Positions 37,462 to 49,855 of a stretch of DNA of 64,000 bases are shown one piece after another. Source of the DNA: Hirudo medicinalis (Eukaryota > Annelida > Clitellata > Hirudinida > Hirudinidae); NCBI GenBank assembly GCA_011800805.1, contig MPNW01000072.1, positions 210,812-274,811 of the forward strand, written 5' to 3'. Made by a program: the position numbers and the translations under genes. Under the pieces are notes generated by a model that was not told the DNA's origin, did no database searches, and saw only the letters and a program-made list of their open reading frames with translations. Every line of letters begins with the position of its first letter. Within the stretch, counting starts at the first letter, position 1.

Positions 37462-40400
37462 TTAAATACAATACATCAGAATATTTCTGAAAGCTCTTCG
37501 ATAATCAATGTTAAAAATTGTATAAATTAAAGGGTTGATGGCCGAGTTGATGTAACCGAGCCAAACAAAGAAACTGATAAAACTTTGATCGATGCTTTGA
37601 GAGCAGGAAGGACAAAAGGGCATGACAACGTAGCAGACGAAGAAGGGCAGCCAGCAAACTACAAATGCTCCCATGATGATGCCCATGGTTCTCGCTGCTC
37701 TCCTCTCCAATGAAAGTGAAATTCGTTGTTTTTCCTCAAGAAAATTTCTTAGAGTTCCAGTTCCTCCACGAATATTGTTTGCCGCTAGAGTTGTGGGGCG
37801 TTTCACCCTCGTTGCGGAGACCACGTTACCGGCTGGTTCGACCGCACTTTCACTCTGGATGTGGTCCTTCCTCAAGTCATCAACGGCTGGAAATGTTTTT
37901 GGACCTTCCAGTGGACAAAAATCTGAGTTTAAAGCAGCTTTTTGCTGATGATTGTTCAAGTCTTCGATCTGAGCTGAAGGAGAGGAAAAACTTGTCAGGG
38001 AGTCTTCGTCTTTTTTATTTAGTTTTTCTGTCCTCAGTTCAGCAAAATCAGCCAATAAAGAGTTTGTTTTGAATTTCCATTCAGTGTCAACTTTTTGAGA
38101 TGACAAAAGATTGGACTCACTTGTACGTTCTTTGTTCTCGTTATTTTTGCCAGACCTGTCTTTTTCTCCAATCGTTTTTTCGTTTAAAGCTTTTCCGTTT
38201 TGTCTAAATTTTAACAAATTCTCAGGAAACGATTTTTTGCTCAACAAAGATTTTTGAGGAGCCACAGACATGAGGAGTCTTTTACCAAGTTTAGTCCTTC
38301 TTCTCAAGCGTGCCTTGGTGGCAAGGTAGATATTGACATAAAGGAGGAACATAATGAGGAGGGGAATGTAAAACGAACCTGCTGCACTGTAAACCACGTA
38401 GATGGGGTGTGCGGACAGTTCGCAGCTCAAGTCCTGACTGTTATAAAGTGATTTGCGATGGCTGAATCTTGGTTTTATCGAATGTTTGCTTGGGATGCTT
38501 GTAGGATGAGACGAATAAGGAGAATTTGAAATGCTGACAAGCGAATCCAAGTCGATATTCTCGGTTCTCGTTGTTGCTTCATTCAAAAATCCTGAAATAA
38601 TTCCAGACTTGTGGAGAGGAAAATCATGAGCGGAGATGCTGCTAGCTTCGTTCGCTGATGTTTTCTTCGACGTTTTCAATTTTTGACGCACGTCATTTAA
38701 TGGGAGATCGGATGTCTGCCTTTCTACTTGAAGGGAATCTCCCCCAAACCACCCGACCAGCGGTGGCATGGAGATGAGGACACTAACACTCCACACCACC
38801 AAAATGCTGACCAGAACTCTTTTCATCGTTCGTTTTTGTGCGTAGCGGATTGGATCGTGGATGGCGTAATACCTGGAAGAAATATGGAATTAGGAATTTA
38901 AGTTAATTTTAAAATGTCAGCATTCCTTTCCATGAATATATGTCATTGTTTGACAATAAATTTGATTTCAATATTTTATTAAATTTCACTAGAAATCATC
39001 TTCGGTAAATATAAAACATAATAATATAATAAATTGTTTCAATAATTGAGGCGATAAACGCGTTAAAGCTAGCATGAATTTCAGTCTTTAAAACATTTCG
39101 GTTGTAATTGTTTTGAAATTTGTATTTATATTCATTTGTTTTTGATTGATTCAATTTAATTTCGGTTTATCACACAGACATTGGTCTTCTTAAACCATTA
39201 TAAATTAATGTTAAGTTATATTATGTTAATTACTTTACGCTATCACATAAACAATTTAGTGAAAAATAAAAATAAAACAACTCTGATTGGTTTTGTTTTC
39301 ATCGATGATAAACTCGATGTTGTTCTTTTATTTGTTTGCAATTCATGTTTCGAATTGTAAAAATTCAAACTAATTAACATTCCATTCTTAGTCTGCTCGC
39401 CGATAACATTTGAATGCTCAACTTAAGTTAGGTTTTTAAAACATCATCAATTCCTAAATAAATTCTACACTAAACCTGATAAATCACTTTATAATAATTA
39501 AATGAATAATTAATGATTTAAAATAGATTAATGAACATTTACAATGTTTTTTTTAGAAAATAACATGAAAACTAATTATCAGAAAACAGGAAGTCAAACG
39601 AAAAACCGCATAAAATGAGGATGGATGGATGGAAAAAGAAAAGAAACTGAGAAGGTTGCTCAGTCTCAGGAGTTTCCTGTCGACTCGTGAATTTCAGAGA
39701 TCGAATTTTTTACATTTAAATTGAAATTCAAGCAAGTCTTTGATCGTAGATGCTGATATTATAATTATTTTATTTCAAATTATAATTATTTTTAATACTT
39801 ATACTTATAATTAATTAATAATAATTAAATTTTTGAAAGCAAACTTAGCTTCTAAAAAGTAAAAAGTACTATTTAGTAATTAATTTAGCATTTTCTAATT
39901 TATGATATCTGTAATAATTTACAATATTTGTAATAATTTTATAACATTTGAACAATTTCATAACCTGAAATAGGCCAAAGCAAGCACATCTCTGGGAAAA
40001 GAAAATGTTCCAGAGGTTGTCAACTTTTTCAAAATCTATATTTAGTTTGTTCCTGGTGATTCTCAAGGAGTGAAATTTTATTTATTGAATAATTTGACTT
40101 ATTAAAATAAATTTGCGAAAGATTGCCGAACGAATGTTTAGATTGCCAAAATACTCGGATTTCCATCACTTCAAACAGCTTCTTCCACTATCACAATTAG
40201 TTAGTATTAATTACTAATATCAATTATTACTAACCGTTATTAATTAATTAATTAATTATTAATCAGTCGATGTATGATTAATTATTAATTAATATCAATT
40301 AATAAATATATTAATTAGTTGACGTTTTGAAAAGGTCTTGAAATTTAATAGTTGTTCGGAAAGATAACTTTGACTTGAAACGTTTGTTTTAAAAAAAAAT

Positions 40401-42755
40401 TATTTTTCTCAATATTAGCACCTGGAAATATTACCTAATATTAAATGTGCTAACAATTTTCATGAAGATTTATTCGTTGAATGATTAGCTAAATAACTCT
40501 AAACTGAGGTTTAATTATTAACATGATTGTTTACAAAATAATTGTAATAATAATTAATAAGAATTTTGATGACATGAAAAATGTTGTTAGATTGAAGATG
40601 AAGATTTATTCGTTGAATGATTAGCTAAATAACTCTAAATTGAAGTTTAATTATTAACATGATTGTTTATAAAATAATTGTAATAATAATTAATAAGAAT
40701 TTTGATGACACGAAAAATGTTTTTAAATGCGGTAATAATTTCTATTTCACTCTTCATTCTTGCATTTCTTGGAGTCTGCATGCGATAAAAAGGAGATAAT
40801 TTATAAATTAATAACAACAAAATGATTCTAATATTATTATTTTATTAATGTGTAAGATTAATTATTAGTTGTCGACACTAATAAATATTATAATAAGAAT
40901 TAAGAAATGATAAATATATCAAAATGTAATTCTTTATTAAATCCAAAGAGCAAATCGCAATTGATATACAGTGGCACAACAGGGTGTAAGTATTTATTGA
41001 TAATTATTACTTTATTATATAATATTTTACCATAATGTAGCAATTAATAAAATTGTATAAAAAGCATTTCAGAAAATTTTGATTTCATAAAAATTAATTG
41101 AGTTAATAAAATATGCAAAACCAATTTTCGATCAGAATTTCGTGCAATTGTTCATTTGGATCATTGAAGTTCTCTAGTCTCATTTGAGTGCAAATATTCC
41201 ATGAAGGAGGTTTCATGACATGCAACAAGATTTTAAGGACTCATTAAAGTTTATAACATAGCTTAAATTTTAAAATAAAAACCTTACAATTAAATTTATA
41301 ATAACAATTTAAAACTAAATGTATTTTTTTATAGATAATTTGACAATAAATTTTCATCTAAGCAAGCTCTATTAGATGCGCTCTATTAGGCCCACTTTCA
41401 ATTGCAACATTTCCCAATCAGTCTCTCCACTTTTCGCCATTTTGAAGCAAAGTCGCTCACCAAACTATATAAACTTTGAAACAGATTGCACAAACAAAAA
41501 GTCATTTATCCATGAGTCCTGAAAAGTCTTATTTTCTAAATCGACTTTACGTTTTTCCTCACACGAGACATAACAGCAAATTATATCCATGTACAAAATA
41601 CGAAAATTCAAAAATTTCAGACGACATACTCCCTTCATCCACTGGAAAACGGAGGACACAACGAGTAAAAGGGGATCGATCTAAAAACATCATTTTAAAC
41701 TTAGAGTAATAGACAGTTCGTAAGTAATAGAAAGTTAAAAATAAATAATTTAAACAATATATTTCGCAGGTATTAAAATCGAAGTTATTAGTCATTTCAT
41801 TATCAATCTTCGCGGGCCATTTCAAAACCTTTGGTTGAATACCAAAATTGAATATCCCTGACGTAAAGAAAATATAGCATAATACTTTATGGTTAGGAAT
41901 ATTTACCCTTAATCACTAAGCATGAGCAATAAATTATTTGCTGACGAAGGCTTTGATAAAACTTAAATAAATACGTTGGCAGCAAAAATGTTTTAATAGT
42001 AAATGTGGACCTCGCAGAAAGAGGATCTGAGAATTCAATCTGGCATTCTATGGACAACAATTGAATATTAAGTGATTATTAAGGATTATCCATTTTGCAA
42101 TTGAAGCATCTCATTATCAGTAATAATAATAATAATAATAATAATAAAAAGTAAAAGGAAAGAGATCGACGTAATGGATCGGATGGAATGAGGTGCAGAG
42201 GCATTGAACCGGAAACATGGTGAAAGTTGTGTGGCTTGTCGAGTGACAGTTGCGTTCCTGAAGAACAAAACAACTAAGGATAATGTCAGTTCCGCTAAGA
42301 AGAATTGCCAGACATTGGAATGATTAGTTAACTGATGTCATTTTAAACAATAGTATTTTAAAGTTTCATAAATTAAAATGTAATAAGTGATCAATTAATT
42401 TATTTACCTACCGGTCGATGGCGATGGCGCAGAGGTTGAGAATGGAAGCAGTGCACATGAGAACATCGCAGGTGGCCCACACGTTGCAGAACAGGTGACC
42501 AAGAGTCCACCGACCAACCACCCAATAGGTGACGTGGAAGGGCATGACCAAAGTTGCCAACATGAGGTCGGTGCAGGCCAGAGAAACAATGTAGAAGTTC
42601 TGAACATTTCTCAGAGGTTTGTATGTGAACACTGACATCACCACCATCACGTTTCCACCGATGGTGATGAGGATGATGACGATCATCATCATCAATGTTC
42701 CTACCTCCATCACACTCCATCGATTCTCGTCACGTGACAAGATGCGATCACTCAT
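37462..42755 (-). CDS. Class A amine GPCR, tyramine/octopamine-receptor-like
   Basis: Two exons, 42412-42755 and 37462-38872, are split by a 3.5 kb intron exactly within the DRY motif (GAC CG|G TAT). They give 584 residues. TM1-3 are in exon 1, including the amine-binding Asp3.32 in [11 protein letters not shown]4 follows, then TM5 ([20 protein letters not shown]), TM6 ([16 protein letters not shown]) and TM7 ([18 protein letters not shown]) with NPLIY and a short C-tail. TM5 and TM7 resemble invertebrate type 1 tyramine/octopamine-tyramine receptors more than dopamine or serotonin receptors, but the ligand is inferred. Intracellular loop 3 is about 210 residues and Ser/Lys-rich. Extracellular loop 2 has about 105 residues before its conserved Cys, unusually long. 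The N-terminus is only about 13 residues without glycosylation sites, so an upstream coding exon may be missing. Confidence 0.87.
40462..40726. repeat. 136-bp tandem duplication in the GPCR intron
   Basis: A segment starting ATGAAGATTTATTCGTTGAA repeats with a period of 136 (40462 and 40598). About four substitutions are visible over about 127 bases, so it is fairly recent. The surrounding intron (38873-42411) is AT-rich and otherwise featureless. Confidence 0.9.
42119..42149. repeat. TAA microsatellite
   Basis: Ten copies of TAA in the GPCR intron. Confidence 0.9.
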
Positions 42756-43199
42756 GCGTGGAAGAAATACTTGTCGAGAGTACTTCTATCAGTTCTGTTT
42801 CCTTGTGGAATGGAAGTGATGCTGATGATGATGTTGGTGTTGCACTGGTGATGAATGGGAAGTTTCAAGAGGAAATGAAATCTTCAAGCAATCGCAGAGC
42901 AAATGTTTCATGTTGGTGTAAGCCTGGCGACAAAACATTATTTAATGCTTATAATTAGGTTTGTATTGTTTACTTTTATATTGTTTTATTTAGAATTTTG
43001 CGGAGGCAGCACTATATCAGATAATTAATATTACAGCATCCCCACACCAGATTCCAAATTCTCACACACTCCCAGAAACCCCTCGGCATCCTACAATATC
43101 CAATATTCATATTCAGCAAATAATCACGCAAGTTATCGCTAACAATAAAGTGTAATATAATAAGTATAGCAATAACTGACAACAAGGATTTACAGCTAA

Positions 43200-44096
43200 T
43201 ACCACCCGCTTATTAACTGAGTAAGACCAATTATAAATTCGGCAAATATTGAGTCCAGTCGTTTATAACGTTGGTGTCAGGAGAGTCATCTAAGAACGTA
43301 GAGGGATCAAAAGATAAACGACTGGGACAATAAATAGTGACATCAAAATAACCAGTGGAATACAAACAAGAGAATCGTCATAATGAGGAAGTGAATTATC
43401 ATGATTATTTCAATCATGCGAAATTAAGAAGCGGACTCAAGGAGAGAAATTTGAACTCAAAATGGAAGAAAGAGGAGTTGCGGGAACGTCTCGAATCCTG
43501 GGTAATTGAGAAAGGTTACGAAGTGGACGAGTAAGAATTCCTTGAATCATTAAACAAGGAAATATTGGCCCCATTCTTAAGAATGACAATAAAACTTGAC
43601 ATAAAAAGTCTTGAAGAGAAAAAATGTTTCAAATGCTGAAATTAATCTCAGCTAAGGATCTTGAAAATTTAGACACTTGTTGAAAGATGTTGTTAGAGAA
43701 CGTTAACGACAAATCAAAGGTAGACTTCCATATTTGAAGTTGACAATCGGGACAAGATGATTAGGTTTCCTGTATTTGAGAACGAAGCTGACAATGCTGA
43801 CCTGAGGGAGAGTTTGACAAGTATCGAGGAGGTCACGCGGAGGAGTCTCTGATGATCCAGTTCCGTGCCAGATTGCTTCGCAGGTATCGGTTGAAAAGAA
43901 AACCGAGGAATTGGTTGATGGAAGCACTTTGGAGGAGAACGTTGGAGGATGAATGATTTATTGACGGACGAGTGATTGACGGGTAATAAATACCACACAC
44001 TTGTTAACTGAATAATTACTGAATAAAACCAACTAATAAATTCGGCAAATATTGAGTCCCGTCGTTGATATCAATATCAACGTCGTTGATAACAAT
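43200..44096 (+). mobile_element. Small LTR-type element (TRIM-like) with SAP-domain gag fragment
   Basis: Two direct repeats, about 43200-43270 and 43991-44068, share AAATTCGGCAAATATTGAG and flanking sequence. Directly after the first is TTGGTGTCAGGAGAG, which has the TGG start of an LTR-element primer binding site. Between the repeats is an open stretch (43418-43534) reading AKLRSGLKERNLNSKWKK and continuing with EELRERL, a SAP-type DNA/RNA-binding motif common at the N-terminus of retroelement gag proteins. No protease, RT or integrase is present. A miniature or internally deleted LTR retroelement is the best reading. LTR ends are not sharply defined. Confidence 0.5.
43418..43534 (+). pseudogene. 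SAP-like domain fragment of the small LTR element
   Basis: About 38 residues from AKLRSGLKERN to GYEVDE before a stop. The Leu spacing and basic Lys-Lys turn match the SAP helix-turn-helix consensus. No start codon is clear. Confidence 0.45.
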
Positions 44097-44458
44097 ATTT
44101 TGAAGGTCGACAATAAATCAGACTCAGCTCTCGAAGATCAATCTGAAAATATATAATGTATGTGCATGTCCACGTGTATGTATATGCGTATGAATATGTT
44201 TATGTGTATGTATAGTGGAAGAAAGGATGTACAATATAATAGAAACCGCAAACTTGTGATATTCACAAAGAATTGCTTGCATATATCCATAGCAGCCGAT
44301 AGAAATTTTGGGCCCCTAGGCATAGCGGTCATGAACCCCTAAACTATCCTTATTTTGTAAACTATCTTTATTTTGTAATTGTATTTATTATATGCAATTC
44401 TTAAGCAAGTATTTTGTACGAAAGTTGAAGTTGAGTAGGTACAGAAGAAATTATTATT

Positions 44459-44481
44459 AAATATTATTATATTATATTAAA

Positions 44482-44523
<42 letters not shown>
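44459..44523. repeat. ATT microsatellite
   Basis: About 20 near-continuous ATT units with A-rich interruptions. Confidence 0.9.
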
Positions 44524-44781
44524 GTATAATTATTATTAAGTAAGCATAAATTATAAACTTTGCATGACTATTTGTAATATTTTAAGACCCGGGCCATAAG
44601 TGTCCTTGGACACTGCCCCCCTCTCGGCCTGCTTATATCTATAAATGTCCCAAATTTCTTTAAAACATAAAAACATTTTTGCAAATGAAAACATCAACGG
44701 TTGCTCCGGATTTCACGAATTCATCATCACAATCACCGCAATCATCATCACAACATAAACATGAATATTGCAAACTTCTCA

Positions 44782-45009
44782 TCATTTACATCCAAGAAAA
44801 ACATGAAAAACGTCTACAACTTCAAACAGCAACAGCAGCAATAAAATAGAAATTGTTGTTGCCAAAAATCCCCAGAAGATCTTAAATGTGAAGTTTTTGG
44901 CTCCATTGAAGGAGCAGCAACTCGTAACAAGCGAATTTATGCTCAACATTGACATGCCCCTCAGTTCTCCAAGGAAACGTTTCATCTCTGAACTACTTGT
45001 AAAAGTCAT
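44782..45009 (-). CDS. Possible small membrane protein, unrecognised
   Basis: A 75-residue open frame starting at ATG 45009. It has a hydrophilic N-terminus, a Cys pair (TSCCSF) and one strongly hydrophobic segment near the C-terminus (ATTISILLLLLLFEVV). No family is recognised and there is no supporting context. Chance is quite possible in this low-complexity region; it is listed only because it lies in a long gene desert and has a coherent single-pass layout. Confidence 0.15.
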   Translation of the reverse strand: MTFTSSSEMKRFLGELRGMSMLSINSLVTSCCSFNGAKNFTFKIFWGFLATTISILLLLLLFEVVDVFHVFLGCK

Positions 45010-46283
45010 TCACTTTTTCATCCATATTTGCTTTCATTTTTAAATATTTCAAATTTCTTAGTTCAATATCTTACGAATGATTAAACATTCTGCAAAGAAA
45101 TTATAATGAGTCAGCATTAAAAAGATGAAGTAATTTAACATTTGCTTTGATGTGGGTGTCCTGCAGACGTAACTCACAGCGATGTTGGCAGAACATCTTA
45201 ACTTGTCAGAATCGGGGCTTATGCAAATGAAGGTTTCATTTCTGAGGATGATTGGATCGGACCAACATAGCTATGTTTTTTGAAGTGGTATCGAAAGAAA
45301 AAAAATCAAATTAACAAAATTGAGGACATTGACCTTCGAATAACATTCGGAAGTGATATTGTTCGAGCATTTAACGCTGAAGAATGTTGAATATCAGTGA
45401 TTATATTGCAAATAAATGTTGAATATTCATGCTAGAACCAAATAAATGTTGAATATCAATGTTGATAACAAAAATAGATGTTGATATTGAAAATAAATGT
45501 TGATATTAAAAATGTGCTTCTGAAAGAACGAACACTTTTGTTACTGATTTATTGATTTATTTATGATAACATCAGGGTCAAAGGTGAACGGTGAACGGTG
45601 AACGATATGTTGCTTCCCTATTTAATATGAAATATATATTTAATATTCAATTTTAAGATTGTATTTTTTTCAGTTAATCGCTTACTTTAATTATATCTTT
45701 TGCCTACATTGGCGTTGGTAACACAACAAAAACGATGTTATAATGTGAGTAACACAACACAACACTAACAATGTTACAAAGTAATGTAATTTTTGATTAA
45801 AGTGTTTACGAACTCTACTGTAAATAAATTTTTAGGCGCATATTTTCGTTGAAATTGGAAAAAACAAAGTTTAGTTTAAAGTTATGTGAATTCAAAATTG
45901 GAATCTGCTTTCGTCCCAAATCATGGGCGAGCAATATTAGGCTGAAACATATTAAATTGAAGCGCTATTTCATTTTTTCACTCTTCGATGAAAGGAAGGA
46001 ATAAATGAAGAAGTTATGATTTTTTATTTTATTGGAAATTTCCATCGTGATTCAGAAATCACGACTGCTAAACGAAATAAAAATGAAATAAAATAAAAAG
46101 CATAATTTAATAAAAGAAATAATAATATTTCCTAATTCAGCTTAATTCATGTCTATGTAGAGAAATTTTTATTGTAATGCCTTTGTAATGCAACCCTTTC
46201 AACAAGTGAATGAAGTTGAATGGAACTAGTGAAAATGAAAGTCAAGTTCCTAATGTTTATGCATGTATGTATGTATTTCATTG

Positions 46284-46459
46284 TACTTCATTTATATAGC
46301 GCCATATGCATAGCGTCAGAGGCGCTTCTTGTCAACCATTTATAAAGCGCTCCTTCTCAAGGGCGCTTGCGGCAGTGCAGGCTGGGTTTCGAACACGACA
46401 CATTACGACTGTTGTCATTACCGCCGTATGAAGGAACGTAACCCATTCGGCCAACCTGT
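46284..46459 (-). mobile_element. tRNA-derived SINE, copy 4 (best-preserved)
   Basis: On the minus strand: AACAGGTTGGCCGAATGGGT (A-box type), then GTGTTCGAAACCC (B-box type), CAGCCTGCACTGCCGC, a hairpin module with TATAAATGG, then a second module GGCGCTATATAAATGAAG. The spacing and both boxes mark it as tRNA-derived. The GCGCTATATAAATG ending resembles 3' tails that SINEs share with L2/CR1-type LINEs. Confidence 0.75.
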
Positions 46460-47008
46460 TTAAAAGAAGAATGAGGTGTTAAATTAGTGATGCTAAGTTG
46501 TCCCAAACAGGAACACACTGCTAACCGAAACTATTGACATGTTGATGAAGATAAATGGTTGAAGACTTTGTTGGAGGGATATTGATGGAGATGTTGATGG
46601 AGAGAGAGATGTGGTTTCTTAGTGATTTATTGGAGATGATTCAAACGGTCTAAAGAGCATATGGTTCTTGTGCCAAGGAAAAGGAAGCTTGTTTCTGATG
46701 AATTTGAACTCAGGGACTGAGAGTTAAAGAATTTCAAATCCTTCTACAATTTGTGGATGAAAAAGAATTTAGAGAATGTTGAGAAAGATGTTAGAGATGA
46801 AGAAGAATGATGTCATTGCGATTCATCACTGAATAATGCACCACCAAACAAGAAACAAACAAATATTAAATGAATTTCACGGGAACACGTCTTTCTTTCT
46901 TTGCAAATATTAAATGATGGAATCTTCAACTTGAATCCATTAATTTTACGACGAAAGTGGAAAATTGTGTTTGGAATTGTTGACATCCGTTTGATGTTTT
47001 AGAATTAG

Positions 47009-47146
47009 ATAGGATGTGAAGGCACTTTTTAATCGCTCTAACGTTTATGTAGCGCCCTTACACGAGGGCTCTCCGTGTATTGCGAATACGACATATTATT
47101 CCTGTTGACTACATTCTCGAATACAGCAACGCAGCCCATTCAGCTA
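47009..47146 (-). mobile_element. tRNA-derived SINE, copy 5 (diverged)
   Basis: Same order as copy 1: head remnant, ATTCGCAATAC in place of the B box, hairpin AGAGCCCTCGTGTAAGGGCG, then a tail with AGTGCCTTCACATCC. More diverged than copies 1, 2 and 4. It lies 550 bases from copy 4. Confidence 0.6.
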
Positions 47147-47776
47147 ATTAATTGAATAATTAATGAATTAATAGCATTAATTGAATAACTACAATGTTTG
47201 CTCACAAATTGTTGATCAAAAATTATTTTCACCAAAAATTACTTTGCACAAAAAAAATATTGAAGATTGACAACTTCCCGAAACAACTAAGATTTATTGA
47301 AGAAAAGTTTGACAGGAGATGATGAAGGGGACGTTCAAAGTGGATCAAGTTCTTGCTGGAAACATGGTTTAAATCTTCATCTTAATTATTTTTTATTTGT
47401 AAATATTTATAACCATTTGAGACTACAAATTTAAATTCTCAACTCGATGAAATAAAAGTAGATGAGAGCGTTGAAAAAAGATTTGCATAATCAGCAGGCA
47501 GAGCAATTACGTTGATGTTCACAGGAAAATAACAAAGTGAGATTTATCGAGTTTCACAAGGTTCGGACAAAAAAGAAAATAATGTTGGAAGATGGAAATG
47601 GCTCCAATAACAAGATTCAGCACTTTTGCTTGTAAAGAATGTGTTTTTCAGCAGCAATCCAAGAAAAAGTACTCCTAATGTGAGTTGTTAATTGTCACAA
47701 TTCATCGGATTTCAAACATTCACAGCTGCTGGAAATTCTGGGAAGCAATTTCACTTCGTCGTATGAGGAAAGTTAC

Positions 47777-49077
47777 ATTTTATGCAGTGTTGTTGGGTGA
47801 CGAAGTAAAAGTAATGAGTTACTTTACTTAAGTACAGTCGGAGTACTTTTTACTTTTCGGTGCTTTTACTTGCAACGAAGTAAGATTAATACTTTTACTT
47901 TGTTACTTCGTCCACAAAGCGTTACAAAGTAACAAAACTAAACCTTTGATGCGATTGGTTTCACAAAATTACAATAATTTTGTTGTGAACTTTTAAATTC
48001 TGAATTAAAGAGTTGTCCACACGGGAAACTTCAGAAGAGCCAATAAGGATAATTAACATTCATTTGGAATTGGAAAGAGGAAATGAATTGAAGTCTTGAG
48101 AACAATTTTGCATCAAGCTCTTTTGTGCCACAAACATGAAAAGAACCGAAGCACTTCAAAGTTCACTAAGGTGGCTCGTGTGATGAAAGGTCGCGAATTT
48201 GTGTAGAATATTATTAATATTCGCCGAAATATCCTGTTATAAAATGAATGATAATCTCTCATCACGATCAACATCATTATCACTCTTAAGTGAAAGTTCC
48301 AACAGTTTTTTCAATCGGTTTTGTGATTTTATACGAAGCTGGAATCCATAAAAACCATAAGGAAAATAGAAGATCCACCTATTACACGACCTAGGTGTAA
48401 TAGGAATAATAATTTGTGAATAAAATGAACCTGCATTCTTGTGAATCTGTAAAGGTTTGAGTGAAATTGGGGCATCCATGGTTCTAACCAAACAATTGTA
48501 ACTGGTTGTAATTATCCATGTCACGACATTTAACAAATATTATCGGCATAACATTACACAAATCAAGAACGAATAAAAACCTGATTAAAGGTCTTCGAAA
48601 ATCAAACCCCCGACAAAAAATTCTGGATGCGCACTTACGTGAAATCAACGAGCTTGAAAATAACACATTTAACAATTGTTCAGCTCCAGAAACGTTCAAA
48701 AATCTCAACATCCACATGGAAATTCAAAATAAAAATACACAATATAGCATAGATTAATTTGTGAATTGAATAAGCCTAAATTCCTTTATTATATTTATAT
48801 TACACTACATTAATCTATGTAATATTTAAAAAACGTAACAGTAACTTCTGTAGGACTTTCCATTACACATTGAATGAGAAAAAACTTGCATTGGTGTGAA
48901 TTACTGCTTAGTCAGTACTAACAGTTTGTAGTTGTAACAGTTTATGCATTAGTTGAGAGAGTTAAGTTTGAAACATGATGGAATGTTTTGCGATCAGAAT
49001 AAAATAGAACAAGATGATTGACTAATGATTTACAAAACAGCTTGAAGAGCGGTACTTTTTACAACACTGATTTTATG
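47777..49077. mobile_element. hAT-type non-autonomous DNA transposon with 8-bp target duplication
   Basis: The element 47785-49069 (1285 bp) starts CAGTGTTGT and ends with its reverse complement ACAACACTG. It is flanked on both sides by the same 8 bases, ATTTTATG (47777-47784 and 49070-49077), the target-site length of hAT elements. The left end is dense in AAGTAA/TTACTT motifs (47800-47935), typical subterminal transposase-binding repeats; the right end keeps GGTACTTTTT. The interior has only two short open frames (about 48237-48536 minus and 48518-48757 plus) with no recognisable transposase, so it is probably non-autonomous. Confidence 0.85.
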
Positions 49078-49336
49078 TTTTAAAATAAGTTATAATAAAT
49101 ACATATGTTAATAATTTACATATTTCAAACAAAAGAGGGCATTAAATCATCGTAAAATAATCAAAATTTGTTGATTTGTTGCTTCACCGAAACGTGTCAC
49201 GAAAGTCTTCGTCACGTCTTTCTCAGAGTGCTAATGAATAATTAACGAGTTACTGATTTATTAATAATACATTCAATAATTGCATACATTAATTAGGTTA
49301 TCAATAATCACATTGACAATTATATAGTGAAACAAG

Positions 49337-49413
49337 ATGGCATCATCACCATCATCATCATTATCATCACCATCATCATCATCATTATCATCGCAACCAC
49401 CATCATCATCGTG
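49337..49413. repeat. ATC trinucleotide microsatellite
   Basis: About 75 bases of CATCATCAC-type repeats. Confidence 0.9.
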
Positions 49414-49734
49414 ATGAACATCTTATCATTCACTAAAACATTCAAGCTTCGCTTGACTTTCTTTCAATTTGGAGCCGCGAATGTACATAAAGCCAATAAT
49501 TGAATAATAAATTCTTATTAGTTATCAAATAAATCATTACCAAAAAACTAATATTTAAGCAATTAATTAAATATGCAATAATATATTAATTAATTAAATT
49601 ATTAAATTATTCACTAACAAAATAAAAATTAAAATCATCAAAGTCATCATTTTTATTTGAAAAACTTGCAAAATAAATTTAGAGACGTATCTAAGCAAAG
49701 CATTTCCAGGCGTACATGGACATTGAAGTTTGAT

Positions 49735-49735
49735 T

Positions 49736-49796
<61 letters not shown>

Positions 49797-49855
49797 GACG
49801 ATGACGATGACGACGACGACGACGACTACGACGACGATGATTATGACGATGATGA
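49735..49855. repeat. GAT/GAC trinucleotide microsatellite
   Basis: GATGATGATG changing to GACGACGACG across about 120 bases. The gradual change from GAT to GAC units suggests point changes spread by slippage. Confidence 0.9.

Noticed and set aside
37673..38072. Plus-strand open frames opposite GPCR exon 2
   Set aside because: Antisense shadows of the long receptor exon, whose transmembrane motifs are unmistakable.
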